64,000 bases of DNA from Frateuria aurantia DSM 6220 (GCF_000242255.2 NC_017033.1:1426001-1490000); one strand, 5' to 3'; positions 8,641 to 18,620 are shown, numbered from the stretch's first letter. Notes: a model not told the origin generated them from the letters alone. Made by a program: numbers and translations.

Positions 8641-9206
8641 CTGCTCAGGATTCTGGGCGACTTCGAACCGGAGCCGTTGCCCATTCCATGGGTCTGTCCG
8701 CGCGCTGGTGCTGGCACCTCGGGTCAGGGCCTTCGTGGACTGGACATGACCGCGGCTGCAGGCAGGGTCTCCCCGCTGGTGACTGCCCGGGCGTAGCGGG
8801 CGGCCATGCCTGCGGCGATGCGCCAAGCGATGCCGACCGTAAGGGCAGGGCAATACACTGTTTGACCGGGCGCCGACCCGTCAGGCGATGCCTTCGCCGG
8901 CCAGGGCGAGCTGACGGATTCCCGGGCAACAGGCAAAAAAAACCGCCGACGTCAGCTACTGCACGTGCGGCGGGTCACAGTGGTGATGGCGGCCTTCGGG
9001 CGTGCGCATCAGCAGCAGCATCCTTTGCCATCCATCCATCCACGGGAGGGCATCATGCCTCCCTTCAAGCGGTTGTCCCCACAACCAGCTTGCTGCGCGG
9101 CTTTGCAGCTGCGCTTCCCCCATCGATGGTTCGATCCTAACGAAGTTTTTACCGGTGTGTAATCGGAAAAATTCCTAGATCCTGATTTATCTGGGCCATG
9201 GGTGGA
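8641..9206. other. Intergenic stretch without a recognisable gene
   Basis: About 570 bases between the GST remnant and the histidine kinase gene. Apart from the terminator at 8935-8973 I see no reading frame with a recognisable product. The left part may be unrecognisable remains of the GST gene. Confidence 0.5.
8935..8973 (-). terminator. Terminator downstream of the histidine kinase gene
   Basis: Minus-strand hairpin CCGCCGcACGT ... ACGTCGGCGG (8943-8973, one bulged base) followed by eight T residues (A run 8935-8942). The only minus-strand gene ending upstream of it is the histidine kinase, about 230 bases away. Confidence 0.7.
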
Positions 9207-10847
9207 TCACATGGGTTGCCGCAGGATCCGCTGGCGTGCGTCGACGGCTGGCAGGGCATCCAGATCCGGATCGGGTCCGCTGCGCAGCAGGACCCGGATA
9301 TGGGCGCCGTCGCCGCCGGGATAGAGTCGAAAGCGGCCGCCGATGGCCGTGACGCGGTCGTGCATGCCCTGCAGTCCGCGTCCTTGGCGCGAGCCTTCGG
9401 GGGGCAGGCCGATACCATTGTCGCGGATGTCCAGGATCGCGACGATGGCCGGACCATGACGGCGGACCCGCAGGGTCAGCCGAAACACGCTGGCCCGGGC
9501 ATGCTTGACCGTATTGGTCGCACTTTCCTGTGCGATCCGGTACAGGGCTACCCGTGCTTCGTCATCCAGTGCATCCGGATCACCCTGAAGTTCCGGAAGG
9601 TAGGCCACATGGGCGACCTGCAGCAATTCGCGAATCGGCCCGTCAGCCAGGGCCCGATACAGGCCGAATTCGTCCAGCACGGCAGGGTGCAGATTGTTCA
9701 GTACATGGTGCAGTGACTTGCGCATCTGGCCCAGAATGCCGTGGATGGCCGCGCCGATGTCCTGCAATCCGGCCTGCTGCAGGCGAAAGCGGGCCAGCTG
9801 TACATGGGTCTGGATGGCCGTCAGGTTCTGGCCCAGTTCGTCATGCAGTTCGGCAGCAAGGTAGCGGCGTTGGCGCTCTTCACTGTGCAGATTGCCGCGA
9901 GCCGCATGGCGCAGCTCTCTGGCCAGCTGGTCGAGCTGCTGGTTGGCGGAGGCCAGGCGATGGTTCTGTTCGGCCACTTGCTGGCCACTGTGGCGCAAGG
10001 CGTCGCTGGCGGTGCCCAGCATCAGTGCGCCGGTGCCGGTGACGGCCAGAAACAGCTGCGAGGTCGCATTGACCTCGCTGCCGGTGCCGAACAGTCCGGC
10101 CAGGGCGATATCCAGGCTGGACAGGATCAGAGTCAGGCAGGCGCCGCGCCAGCCGTGGCTGAAGGCAAAAAACAGCACCGGCGCCAGCGAAAGGACTCGG
10201 GCAAACTGGGGCAGCGGCGGCGGCAGCGTCATCAGAGTGGCCAGGATCAGCAGGCAAGGCATCAGCAGGATCAGGCTGTGACGCAGCAAGGCCTTCAGTT
10301 CCGCATGTGAAGCCGGCGTGCCGAAGGCCATGATCAGGGCCGGCACCACCAGCAGCGAGCCGATATAGCTGCCCAGCATGGCACGCGTGAAGGGGGCGAT
10401 GCGGTCAAACCATGGGACGGCTGCATGGGCAGTTGTCGGCGGACCCAGCAAGGCACTTCCGATGGTGGCGACTATGACGGTCAGCACTGTCAAAAGAAGC
10501 AATTTGACGGCGATTTCGGGATGATCCATCGAGCTGCGGATACCGAAGCGACGGCCGATGTATACGCAGGCCATCATCAGCAGCGGTTCGGGCAGATAAG
10601 TCCGGGCCAGGATGTCCCAAGGAGTGCCATTGGAGTAGTGATGGCCCGCCGCAACCAGCAGTTCGCCGCCGAGCAGCCATGGCCAGACCCGGGGTGGGGT
10701 GATCAGCAGGACGCCAAGGCGCAGGCCGAAGGGCAGGATCCAGTAAGGCTGTTCGGCGATGCGCAGCAGCAGCCACAGTGACAGATAGGCGATGACCAGA
10801 GCCGAATACAGCCAGCGGGCTGGCGGGGTAATAGGGGATGCATGCAT
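9207..10847 (-). CDS. Membrane sensor histidine kinase, MASE1-type sensor (NarX/UhpB subfamily)
   Basis: A 546-residue kinase. The first 290 residues contain about eight hydrophobic segments (a MASE1-like integral membrane sensor), followed by a short coiled coil (about 290-330). The HisKA_3 dimerisation helix has AELHDELGQNLTAI with phospho-acceptor His335, and the HATPase_c domain has QESATNTVKHA, DNGIGLP and GRGLQGMHDRV. This subfamily pairs with LuxR-type response regulators; one is divergent at 11047, so the two genes form a two-component system. The start at 10847 (MHASPITPPARW) is placed just before the first membrane segment; the frame could extend to 10973 but that leader looks non-coding. 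The stimulus is unknown. Confidence 0.9.
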   Translation of the reverse strand: MHASPITPPARWLYSALVIAYLSLWLLLRIAEQPYWILPFGLRLGVLLITPPRVWPWLLGGELLVAAGHHYSNGTPWDILARTYLPEPLLMMACVYIGRRFGIRSSMDHPEIAVKLLLLTVLTVIVATIGSALLGPPTTAHAAVPWFDRIAPFTRAMLGSYIGSLLVVPALIMAFGTPASHAELKALLRHSLILLMPCLLILATLMTLPPPLPQFARVLSLAPVLFFAFSHGWRGACLTLILSSLDIALAGLFGTGSEVNATSQLFLAVTGTGALMLGTASDALRHSGQQVAEQNHRLASANQQLDQLARELRHAARGNLHSEERQRRYLAAELHDELGQNLTAIQTHVQLARFRLQQAGLQDIGAAIHGILGQMRKSLHHVLNNLHPAVLDEFGLYRALADGPIRELLQVAHVAYLPELQGDPDALDDEARVALYRIAQESATNTVKHARASVFRLTLRVRRHGPAIVAILDIRDNGIGLPPEGSRQGRGLQGMHDRVTAIGGRFRLYPGGDGAHIRVLLRSGPDPDLDALPAVDARQRILRQPM

Positions 10848-11046
10848 GGTGGTCGATGTTACGCGATCCGGTGTCAGCGACGGCAAGCCCTGTCTCGGGT
10901 CCGGTGGCTGGCGGACCGAGGGCCGGCATGACTGCAAAGAGGTGACCGGCCGGCACCGCATATCTGGATGCAATATCTCTGGCGGCCGGGCGTGATTTAG
11001 CGGGTCGTCTCTAGGCGGGACCGCTGAATGGCTCTACAGTGGGCTG

Positions 11047-11682
11047 ATGTACAGCATTGTGTTGATAGATGACCACGCCATCGTCAGGGAAGGTTTCAAG
11101 CGCCTGATCGAGCAGGAATCGGGGATCGAGGTGGTCGCCGAGTGCGCCAGTGCCGAGGAAGGGCTGCAGGCCGTGTCGCGATTGCGGCCCGATCTTGTTG
11201 CCCTGGATCTGACGATGCCCGGGGGCAGTGGCTTGTCGATGATAGAGCGGTTGCTGGAATGCGCGCCGCAGTGCCAGATCGTGGTGCTGAGCATGCATGA
11301 CAGCGAGCCCTATATCTCGGAAGCGCTGCGCCGTGGCGCCAGCGGCTACGTCACCAAAGGGGTGGCTCCTGAAGAGCTGGTGGCCGGCCTGCGCATCGTG
11401 ATGCAGGGGGAGCGCTACCTCAGTTCCGACCTGCGTCAGCGCGAGCAGGAGCGCCTGGCCTCTGCGCCTGATCCGCTGCAGCGATTGACGGCACGCGAAC
11501 GTGATGTGTTTATGTTGCTGGCCGTGGGACATTCGCCCAAGCGGATCGCGGCTGAGCTCGGCATCGGCCAGAAAACGGTTTATATCCACCGTGCCAGCGT
11601 GATGAGCAAGCTGGTCGCCACCAGCGAGCTGGATCTGTATCGGATGGCGATGGAGCGCGGATTGCTGGGCGGCCTGCCCTGA
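11047..11682 (+). CDS. NarL/UhpA-type LuxR family response regulator
   Basis: A 211-residue regulator: receiver domain with Asp8-Asp9, phospho-acceptor Asp54 in LDLTMPGGSG and Lys104 in GYVTKG; then a LuxR helix-turn-helix (about 147-205, LTARERDVFMLLAVGHSPKR, KTVYIHRASVMSKL). It is divergent from the MASE1 histidine kinase with about 200 bases between them, and is probably its partner. Phosphorylation should favour DNA binding by the C-terminal domain. Targets are not visible in the window. The pair sits between fur and recN, genes that are neighbours in several xanthomonads. Confidence 0.92.
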   Translation: MYSIVLIDDHAIVREGFKRLIEQESGIEVVAECASAEEGLQAVSRLRPDLVALDLTMPGGSGLSMIERLLECAPQCQIVVLSMHDSEPYISEALRRGASGYVTKGVAPEELVAGLRIVMQGERYLSSDLRQREQERLASAPDPLQRLTARERDVFMLLAVGHSPKRIAAELGIGQKTVYIHRASVMSKLVATSELDLYRMAMERGLLGGLP

Positions 11683-11791
11683 GCCGAGGCGGCGAGGCCG
11701 CCCCACTTCTCCCGCGCCGACGGGCTGCGTCTCGATGCGAGCTGCTCCCGGCACGCCTGTTCTGGCTGCCGACATGCCGGCAAGGGTGGGC

Positions 11792-13474
11792 TCAGACCTT
11801 GCCGGACTGGGCTCGTGCCAGCATTTGCCGTGCCAGTCCGCGTGTCTCCGAGGTGATCTCGATGCCGCCCAGCATGCGGGCCAGCTCATCGTGACGCCCC
11901 TCGCCATCGAGTGAGGTGATCCGGGTGCGCGTGTGCTCGTCTGCCGCCTGCTTGGAAACGAAAAGGTGCGCATGCCCCTGGGCGGCCACCTGGGGCAGGT
12001 GGGTCACGCACAGGACCTGGCGCTGGTCGCCCAGCGCCCGCAGTCGCTGGCCGACCACTTCGGCAACCGCGCCGCCGATGCCGGTGTCGACTTCATCGAA
12101 AACCATGCTGCGCTGGCTGTGGTGATCCAGAGTGGCCACCTCGATGGCCAGGCTGATGCGTGCCAGTTCGCCGCCGGAAGCGACCTTGCGCAGGGCGCGC
12201 GGAGGCTGGCCGGGATTGGCGCTGACCAGCAACTCGCAGCGCTCCAGACCCTGTGGATCCAGATGGCCGGAGGCGACGATTTGTTCCAGCTGCACTTCCA
12301 CGCGCCCGCCGGGCATGCCAAGACCGCCCATCAGTTCGCTGACGCTGTGGCCAAGCCGTGCAGCGGCTTCGGCGCGGCGCTGACTGAGCTCATTGGCGGT
12401 CTGCCGGTAACGGGCATCCAGCTGCTGCAGCTCCAGGTCCAGGGCATCAAGGGTTTCGGCCGCACCTTCCAGGGCGGTCAACTGGTCGCGGCGGCTTTCC
12501 GCCAGTGGCAGCAGGGCCTCGATCGGGCAGCGGTGGCGACGCGAGAGCTCGTGCAGGTGACTGAGATGGGCTTCGATCTCGGCCAGCCGGGCCGGGTCCA
12601 GATCGACGTCCTGGGCATACCGCCCCAGACTGTCGACGACTTCGTCGATCTGGATGCGGGCATTGTCCAGCAGTTCCAGCAGGGGGTGCAGGCGAGCATC
12701 GATCTGGCCCAGCCGTTCGAGTTCGGCGTGGGCGCGGCTCAGCTGGCGTGCCAGGGCCACGCCGCTGTCGCCATCCAGCAATTCCAGGACGCCGGAGGCG
12801 CCTTCAGCCAGACGGCCGGCATTGGCCAGGCGTCGATGACTGGCTTCAAGGGCCTCCAGGGCTTCGCCGGACAAGGCCCATTGCTCAAGTTCCTCGACTT
12901 CGTGGCGCAGCAGTTGCAGCCGATGCTCGCGGTCATCGCCGCCGCGCAGCTCTTCGATCTGGCGCAGCACGGCCTTGTTGCGTTCGGCCAGTGTGCCCAG
13001 CTGCTCCAGCAGGATCGGGGTGTCGGCATAGGCATCCAGCAGGGCCAGCTGGTGCTTGCGATCCAGCAAGGCCTGGTGCTCGTGCTGGCCATGGATTTCC
13101 AGCAGCATGCCGGTCAGCTCCGCCAGCTGGCTGACCGTGGCGGGGCGGCCATTGATCCAGGCCCGTGACGAGCCGCTGGCCGGAATCACTCGTCGCAACT
13201 GGCATTGCTGCTCTTCATCCAGTGCCTGCTGGCGCAGCCAGTCGCGCGCTTCGGGCAGTCCGGCCAGGTCGAATTCGGCCATCAGTTCGGCACGGTCGCT
13301 GCCGGCCCGCACCATGCCGCTGTCGGCGCGGGCGCCACTGAGCAGCAACAAGGCATCGACCAGCAGGGACTTGCCCGCGCCGGTTTCCCCGCTGACCACG
13401 GTCAGGCCGGGACCCAGGGTGACCTCGGCGGCTTCGACGACGGCGAAATGACGAACGTATAGCGAGGTAAGCAT
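11792..13474 (-). CDS. recN: DNA repair protein RecN
   Basis: A 560-residue SMC-like ATPase of normal length. Walker A GETGAGKS is at residues 29-36, central coiled-coil arms at about 160-360, and the C-terminal half carries the ABC signature (RKVASGGELARISLAIE) and Walker B (SMVFDEVDTGIGGAVA). RecN tethers DNA around double-strand breaks for recombination. It is divergent from hrcA, the order seen in other gammaproteobacteria. The start at 13474 (MLTSLYVRHF) is typical. SOS control is expected for the family, but I did not identify a LexA box in the 146 bases upstream. Confidence 0.97.
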   Translation of the reverse strand: MLTSLYVRHFAVVEAAEVTLGPGLTVVSGETGAGKSLLVDALLLLSGARADSGMVRAGSDRAELMAEFDLAGLPEARDWLRQQALDEEQQCQLRRVIPASGSSRAWINGRPATVSQLAELTGMLLEIHGQHEHQALLDRKHQLALLDAYADTPILLEQLGTLAERNKAVLRQIEELRGGDDREHRLQLLRHEVEELEQWALSGEALEALEASHRRLANAGRLAEGASGVLELLDGDSGVALARQLSRAHAELERLGQIDARLHPLLELLDNARIQIDEVVDSLGRYAQDVDLDPARLAEIEAHLSHLHELSRRHRCPIEALLPLAESRRDQLTALEGAAETLDALDLELQQLDARYRQTANELSQRRAEAAARLGHSVSELMGGLGMPGGRVEVQLEQIVASGHLDPQGLERCELLVSANPGQPPRALRKVASGGELARISLAIEVATLDHHSQRSMVFDEVDTGIGGAVAEVVGQRLRALGDQRQVLCVTHLPQVAAQGHAHLFVSKQAADEHTRTRITSLDGEGRHDELARMLGGIEITSETRGLARQMLARAQSGKV

Positions 13475-13564
13475 AAGTAGGCTTCAGACGATCGATCTTC
13501 ATTGTAGCGACAGATTCGCGGCCTGCGCAGGGGGCGGCCCGAGTGTCGTCGGCGCCGATCGGGG

Positions 13565-13594
13565 CTTGCAAGCCGGGGCGTCAGGCCTTATGTA
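13565..13594 (+). promoter_or_regulatory. Possible sigma-32 promoter of hrcA
   Basis: CTTGCA (13565-13570), 15 bases, then CCTTATGTA (13586-13594), which resembles the heat-shock consensus CTTGAA / CCCCATnTA with a few mismatches. It lies 27 bases before the hrcA ATG. Weaker than the match in front of dnaK. Confidence 0.35.
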
Positions 13595-13620
13595 TCAAGC
13601 AACTTGATGGCTGGTACGGC

Positions 13621-14679
13621 ATGTTCAAATCCCTCGATCATGAACTTGATGCGCGAACGCGGCATTTGCTGCGGGCGCTGATCGCGCGCTATCTGGCCGA
13701 AGGCGAGCCGGTGGGGTCGCGCACGCTGTCGCGTTCAGCCGGGCTGGACGTGAGTCCCGCCACCATTCGCAATATCCTGGCCGACCTGGAAGACGCCGGG
13801 CTGCTGACCTCGCCGCATACTTCGGCGGGGCGGGTGCCGACGGCGCGCGGACTGCGCCTGTTTGTCGACAGTCTGATCGAATGGCAGCCGCTGGCGCCCG
13901 ACGAGTTGCAGCGGCTGCAGCTGGAGTTGCCGCAGGCTCCGTTCGCCAGTCGTGACGTGCTGGGTCATGTCTCGACCCTGCTGTCGGCGATGACGCGCTT
14001 TGCCGGCGTCGTCTCCGTACCGCGACACACCGACTTTGCGCTGCGTCATATCGAGTTCGTGCCGCTGGGAGACAGTCAGCTGCTGGTGGTGCTGGTGTTT
14101 TCCGGTCAGCAGGTGCAGAACCGGGTCATCGATCTGCCGCAGCCGCTTGATCGCCAGGCGCTGGAGCATGCGGCCAACTACATCAATCAGCATTTCGCCG
14201 GCCTGCGCGTCGACGAGATCCGTGTCCGGCTGGTGCAGGAGCTGCAGGCCGCCGGCAGCGAAATCAATCAGCTGCTGAGTCGTGCCGCGGAATTGACCGC
14301 GGCCTCGTTTGCTCCCGAGGCCGATGCCGACGTGGTGGTGCGTGGCCAGATCCAGTTGATGGACTATGCCGAGCTGGCCAATCTGGGGCGTCTGCGCGAG
14401 CTGTTCGAGGCGTTCCAGCAGAAAAGCGAGCTGGTCCAGCTGATGGATGGTTGCGCCAAAGCCCCCGGGGTGCGTCTGTTTATCGGCGAAGGTTCGGGCC
14501 TGGCCGCGCTGGACGGTTGCAGTGTCATCACGGCCAGTTACGGCACGCCCGGCCGGCCGCTGGGGGCCGTCGGCGTGATCGGTCCGACCCGGATGGCTTA
14601 CGAGCGGGTGATCCCGGTGGTGCAGGCCACTGCCTCGTTGTTGAGTCAGGCCTTGAATCAGCCGACCCCGACCCTATAA
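13621..14679 (+). CDS. hrcA: Heat-inducible transcription repressor HrcA
   Basis: A 352-residue repressor. It has an N-terminal winged helix (DARTRHLLRALIARYLAEGE, then VSPATIRNILADLEDAGLL, TSAGRVPTARGLR) and the HrcA-specific GAF-like domain with YGTPGRPLGAVGVIGPTRM near the end. HrcA binds CIRCE elements and blocks chaperone genes at normal temperature, with GroEL as its sensor. The ATG at 13621 (MFKSLDHELD) fits the family; the frame is open for 26 codons further up but without coding character. First gene of hrcA-grpE-dnaK-dnaJ. No CIRCE repeat is seen upstream of any of the four genes, so its target probably lies elsewhere (for example groESL). Confidence 0.96.
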   Translation: MFKSLDHELDARTRHLLRALIARYLAEGEPVGSRTLSRSAGLDVSPATIRNILADLEDAGLLTSPHTSAGRVPTARGLRLFVDSLIEWQPLAPDELQRLQLELPQAPFASRDVLGHVSTLLSAMTRFAGVVSVPRHTDFALRHIEFVPLGDSQLLVVLVFSGQQVQNRVIDLPQPLDRQALEHAANYINQHFAGLRVDEIRVRLVQELQAAGSEINQLLSRAAELTAASFAPEADADVVVRGQIQLMDYAELANLGRLRELFEAFQQKSELVQLMDGCAKAPGVRLFIGEGSGLAALDGCSVITASYGTPGRPLGAVGVIGPTRMAYERVIPVVQATASLLSQALNQPTPTL

Positions 14680-14765
14680 ACGGGACAGGTTGCCCTTACC
14701 TACTTTCTGAACGGGCAGTGCCGTGAGTACCGAGCGCTGCCCATGACTTGCATTGGAGTGCCTGA

Positions 14766-15296
14766 ATGGAAAACCACGAACAGCCAGTCGATCCGGCCGA
14801 AAAGAACGGCGATGCCGAGCACGAAGTGACGCTGGCCGGCCTGCAGGCGGAATTGGACAAGGCGCATCAGGAGCGTGACCAGGCGCTGGAAACGCTTTTG
14901 CGCGAGCGGGCCGAGCTGGAAAATCAGCGCCGCCGTCTGCAGCGCGATGTGGAGCAGGCCCGTCGCTTTGCCAACGAGAAACTGCTGAACGAGCTGCTGC
15001 CGGTCTACGACGGTCTGGAGCGCGGCTTGGCGGTGGAAACCGCTGATGTCGCCACGGTGCGCGAAGGTCTCAGCCTGACCCTGAAGTCACTGCAGAAAGT
15101 GGCCGAGAATCATGGTCTGGTGGCTGTCGATCCGCAGGGTGAAAGCTTCGACCCGGAAAAGCATCAGGCCATGAGCATGGTCGAGGTGCCGGGCGTGCCG
15201 GCCAATACCGTCTCGGCCGTGCTGCAGAAGGGCTACGTCCTCAATGATCGTCTGCTGCGCCCGGCGCTGGTGACCATCGTCAAGGACGCCGACTGA
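14766..15296 (+). CDS. grpE: Nucleotide exchange factor GrpE
   Basis: A 176-residue protein with the long N-terminal coiled coil (about 20-85, LQAELDKAHQERDQALETLL) and the C-terminal beta domain (GESFDPEKHQAMSMVEVP, VLQKGYVLNDRLLRPALVTI). It releases ADP from DnaK so that substrate can be exchanged, and acts as a thermosensor in many bacteria. It lies 86 bases after hrcA and 133 before dnaK; the second gap carries its own sigma-32-like promoter. Confidence 0.97.
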   Translation: MENHEQPVDPAEKNGDAEHEVTLAGLQAELDKAHQERDQALETLLRERAELENQRRRLQRDVEQARRFANEKLLNELLPVYDGLERGLAVETADVATVREGLSLTLKSLQKVAENHGLVAVDPQGESFDPEKHQAMSMVEVPGVPANTVSAVLQKGYVLNDRLLRPALVTIVKDAD

Positions 15297-15343
15297 TCTC
15301 TTCCGGAAGGGTCCGCTGATATCGAAATTCGATTGACGCGAGC

Positions 15344-15373
15344 TATTGAAACGATAGGCAGGACCCCCATTTT
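15344..15373 (+). promoter_or_regulatory. Sigma-32 (heat shock) promoter of dnaK
   Basis: TATTGAAA (15344-15351), 13 bases, then CCCCATTTT (15365-15373). This is a close match to the RpoH consensus CTTGAAA / CCCCATnT with ideal spacing. It lies 57 bases before the dnaK ATG and would allow dnaK-dnaJ to be transcribed separately from hrcA-grpE. Confidence 0.75.
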
Positions 15374-15429
15374 ACATTCAGCGCCGGCAGACACTGCCGC
15401 ACTCATCTTCTTTTGGGAGTATTTGAATC

Positions 15430-17346
15430 ATGGGTAAAATCATCGGTATCGACCTGGGCACCACCAACTCCTGCGTTGCAGTGATGGATGGCACCAGCGC
15501 CAAGGTCATCGAGAATGCTGAGGGTGATCGCACCACGCCGTCGATCGTTGCTTTCACCAAGGACGGCGAAGTCCTGGTGGGTGCGCCGGCCAAGCGTCAG
15601 GGCGTGACCAATCCCAAGAACACCTTCTACGCGGTGAAGCGCCTGATCGGCCGCAAGTTCACCGACGCCGAGGTGCAGAAAGACCTGAATGTGGTGCCTT
15701 ACAAGATCGTGGCCCACGACAATGGCGATGCCTGGGTCGAGACCTCCGACGGCAAGAAGATGGCCGCCCAGGAAGTGTCGGCCAAGGTGCTGATGAAGAT
15801 GAAGAAGACCGCCGAAGATTATCTCGGCGAGTCGGTGACCGAGGCCGTGATCACGGTCCCGGCCTACTTCAATGACAGCCAGCGCCAGGCCACCAAGGAT
15901 GCCGGTCGCATCGCCGGTCTGGACGTCAAGCGCATCATCAACGAGCCGACCGCGGCAGCCCTGGCCTATGGCCTGGACAAGAAGGGCGGTGACCGCAAGA
16001 TCGCCGTGTACGATCTGGGTGGCGGTACCTTCGATGTCTCCATCATCGAAATCGCCGAAGTCGATGGCGAGAAGCAGTTCGAAGTGCTGGCCACCAATGG
16101 CGACACCTTCCTGGGCGGCGAAGACTTCGACAACCGCGTCATCGATTATCTGGTGGAAGAGTTCCAGAAGGAGCAGGGCGTGGACCTGCGCAAGGATCCG
16201 CTGGCCCTGCAGCGCCTGAAGGATGCCGCAGAACGCGCCAAGATCGAGCTGTCCTCCAGCCACCAGACCGAAGTGAACCTGCCCTACGTCACGGCTGACG
16301 CTTCCGGTCCGAAGCATCTGAACATCAAGCTGACCCGCGCCAAGCTGGAAGCGCTGGTGGAAGATCTGGTCAAGCGCACCATCGATCCCTGCCGCACCGC
16401 TCTGAACGATGCCGGTCTGCGCGTCTCGGACATCAACGAGGTGATCCTGGTCGGTGGTCAGACCCGCATGCCCAAGGTCCAGGAAGCCGTGAAGGACTTC
16501 TTCGGCAAGGATCCCCGCAAGGACGTCAACCCGGATGAAGCCGTCGCCGTCGGCGCCGCGATCCAGGGCGGCGTGCTGGGTGGTGACGTCAAGGACGTGC
16601 TGCTGCTGGACGTGACCCCGCTGTCGCTGGGCATCGAGACCATGGGCGGCGTGATGACCAAGCTCATCGAGAAGAACACCACGGTGCCGACCAAGGCCTC
16701 GCAGACCTTCTCGACGGCCGATGACAACCAGACCGCCGTGACCGTGCATGTGCTGCAGGGTGAGCGCGAACGCGCCAGCGCCAACAAGTCGCTGGGCAAG
16801 TTCGACCTGCAGGGCATCGATGCGGCGCCCCGCGGCACCCCGCAGATCGAGGTGACCTTCGATATCGACGCCAACGGCATCCTGCATGTCTCGGCCAAGG
16901 ACAAGAAGACCGGCAAGGAACAGCGGATCGAGATCAAGGCCGGTTCGGGCCTGTCGGATGAAGAGATCCAGCGCATGGTTGCCGATGCCGAAACGCATCG
17001 CGAGGAAGACAAGAAGTTCCAGGAACTGGTCAGCGTCCGCAACCAGGCCGATCAGCTGGTGCACGGTACCCGCACCTCGCTGAAGGAGCATGGCGGCAAG
17101 ATTCCGGCCGACCAGCTGGCAACCATCGAAGGCGAGCTGTCCGAGCTGGAGAAGGTCAAGGACGGTGATGACAAGGCGGCCATCGAGTCGCGGATCGAGA
17201 AGCTGCAGCAGGCCGCCCAGGCTCTGTACGCGGCAGCTGCCCAGCAGGGTGATGCGGCTGGCCAGTCGGCTCCGGGTGGTGCTTCCGCTGCGGCCGACGA
17301 CGTGGTCGACGCCGAGTTCACCGAAGTGAAGGACGACAAGAAGTAA
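15430..17346 (+). CDS. dnaK: Chaperone protein DnaK (Hsp70)
   Basis: A 638-residue Hsp70. The N-terminal ATPase domain has [11 protein letters not shown] (residues 4-14), [16 protein letters not shown] and [15 protein letters not shown]. The linker [14 protein letters not shown] leads into the substrate-binding domain and helical lid, and the tail ends [16 protein letters not shown] as in other proteobacteria. It folds nascent and stress-denatured proteins with DnaJ and GrpE, both encoded beside it. The ATG at 15430 follows TTTTGGGAG about ten bases upstream. Expression should be heat-inducible from the promoter at 15344-15373. Confidence 0.99.
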   Translation: MGKIIGIDLGTTNSCVAVMDGTSAKVIENAEGDRTTPSIVAFTKDGEVLVGAPAKRQGVTNPKNTFYAVKRLIGRKFTDAEVQKDLNVVPYKIVAHDNGDAWVETSDGKKMAAQEVSAKVLMKMKKTAEDYLGESVTEAVITVPAYFNDSQRQATKDAGRIAGLDVKRIINEPTAAALAYGLDKKGGDRKIAVYDLGGGTFDVSIIEIAEVDGEKQFEVLATNGDTFLGGEDFDNRVIDYLVEEFQKEQGVDLRKDPLALQRLKDAAERAKIELSSSHQTEVNLPYVTADASGPKHLNIKLTRAKLEALVEDLVKRTIDPCRTALNDAGLRVSDINEVILVGGQTRMPKVQEAVKDFFGKDPRKDVNPDEAVAVGAAIQGGVLGGDVKDVLLLDVTPLSLGIETMGGVMTKLIEKNTTVPTKASQTFSTADDNQTAVTVHVLQGERERASANKSLGKFDLQGIDAAPRGTPQIEVTFDIDANGILHVSAKDKKTGKEQRIEIKAGSGLSDEEIQRMVADAETHREEDKKFQELVSVRNQADQLVHGTRTSLKEHGGKIPADQLATIEGELSELEKVKDGDDKAAIESRIEKLQQAAQALYAAAAQQGDAAGQSAPGGASAAADDVVDAEFTEVKDDKK

Positions 17347-17374
17347 GCTTCTTCGCTCCATTGCTGTTGTGTCG

Positions 17375-17408
17375 CAGCCCGTGCCGGATGGACTCCGTGC
17401 ACGGGCTG
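17375..17408 (+). terminator. Hairpin between dnaK and dnaJ
   Basis: CAGCCCGTGC (17375-17384) pairs perfectly with GCACGGGCTG (17399-17408). No T run follows, so it is more likely an attenuator or a messenger-stabilising stem that lowers dnaJ relative to dnaK than a full terminator. Confidence 0.45.
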
Positions 17409-17463
17409 TGCGTTTCATCGGCGGGCAGGTCTGCAAGCTGTTCGCCGCATTCACGGATGTACT

Positions 17464-18588
17464 ATGAGCAAGCGTGATTATTACGAGGTACTCGGTGTCG
17501 AGCGCACGGTCACTGAGGTCGAGCTGAAGACGTCATTTCGTCGCCTGGCGATGAAATATCATCCAGACCGCAACCCGGATGACCCGCAGGCCCAGGACAA
17601 ATTCAAGGAAGCCAAGGAAGCCTACGAGATCCTGTCCAACAGCCAGAAGCGCCAGATGTATGACCAGTACGGCCACGCCGCCTTCGATGGCAGCGGTGGT
17701 GGTGGCGGTCGCGGCGGCTTCGGCGACATGGGCGATATCTTTGGCGATATCTTCGGCGACATCTTCGGCGGCATGGGCGGTGGTCGTGGTGGTCCGCGCC
17801 GGGGCTCCGACCTGCGCTACATTCTCGAACTGGACCTGGAAGAGGCCGTGTTCGGGGTCGAGAAAAGCATCGAGATTCCGGGGCGGGTCAACTGCCATCA
17901 CTGCAATGGCAGTGGTTCGGCCGACGGCAAGCTCAAGCGCTGCACCACCTGCCACGGTCAGGGTCGGGTGCGGATGCAGAACGGCATCTTCTCGGTGCAG
18001 CAGGCCTGCCCGACCTGTGGCGGCAATGGCCAGATCATCGAGAAGCCCTGCAAGTACTGCCATGGCGAAGGCCAGCTGGAAGAAACCCGCACCTTGTCGG
18101 TGAAGATTCCGGCCGGTGTCGACAACGGTGACCGCATCCGTCTGAGCGGGCAGGGCGAGGCCGGCGGCCCTGGCGCCGAAGCCGGCGACCTGTACGTGGA
18201 AATGCGTGTGCGCGAGCACAAGATTTTTCAGCGCGACGGCAATGACCTGTATTGCGAAGTGCCGATCCGGATCACCCAGGCGGCACTGGGCGCCAAGCTG
18301 CAGGTGCCGACGCTGGAGGGCGAGATCGAAATGTCCGTGCCGCCCGAGACCCAGACCGGGCAGCAGTTCCGTCTGCGCGGTCGTGGCGTGAAGTCGGTAC
18401 GCAGCGGCCGGACCGGCGACCTGATCTGCACGGTAGTAGTCGAAACGCCGGTCAAGCTGACCAAGCAGCAGCGTGAATGGCTGGAAGCGCTGGAAACCAG
18501 CATGTCCGGCGAGGGTCACGAGCACAGTCCGCGGGCCAAAAGCTGGCTGGACGGCGTGAAGGACTTCTGGTCCCGCGTGACCCATTGA
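17464..18588 (+). CDS. dnaJ: Chaperone protein DnaJ (Hsp40)
   Basis: A 374-residue type I DnaJ. It has a J domain (residues 1-70) with the HPD motif at 33-35, a Gly/Phe-rich linker (about 76-115, repeated [10 protein letters not shown]), and four zinc-binding CxxCxGxG repeats ([32 protein letters not shown]). The C-terminal substrate domains include [13 protein letters not shown]. It delivers unfolded proteins to DnaK and stimulates its ATPase. It lies 117 bases after dnaK and 32 before dapB, which is probably read through from it. Confidence 0.98.
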   Translation: MSKRDYYEVLGVERTVTEVELKTSFRRLAMKYHPDRNPDDPQAQDKFKEAKEAYEILSNSQKRQMYDQYGHAAFDGSGGGGGRGGFGDMGDIFGDIFGDIFGGMGGGRGGPRRGSDLRYILELDLEEAVFGVEKSIEIPGRVNCHHCNGSGSADGKLKRCTTCHGQGRVRMQNGIFSVQQACPTCGGNGQIIEKPCKYCHGEGQLEETRTLSVKIPAGVDNGDRIRLSGQGEAGGPGAEAGDLYVEMRVREHKIFQRDGNDLYCEVPIRITQAALGAKLQVPTLEGEIEMSVPPETQTGQQFRLRGRGVKSVRSGRTGDLICTVVVETPVKLTKQQREWLEALETSMSGEGHEHSPRAKSWLDGVKDFWSRVTH

Positions 18589-18620
18589 CGGAGCGGCCCG
18601 GCGGTCGGCGAGGAGCATCG

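Noticed and set aside
13475-15429. Possible CIRCE elements near hrcA, grpE and dnaK.
   Set aside because: Only an isolated GAGTGC half occurs just before grpE, with no inverted partner at the required distance.
15403-17454. Very long open frame on the minus strand opposite dnaK, and similar ones opposite carB (23087-25942), cmk-rpsA (36627-39173) and the fimbrial usher (28855-31056).
   Set aside because: They are mirror frames caused by high G+C in the third codon position of the real genes; their predicted products are low-complexity and match nothing, while the opposite strands encode well-known proteins.
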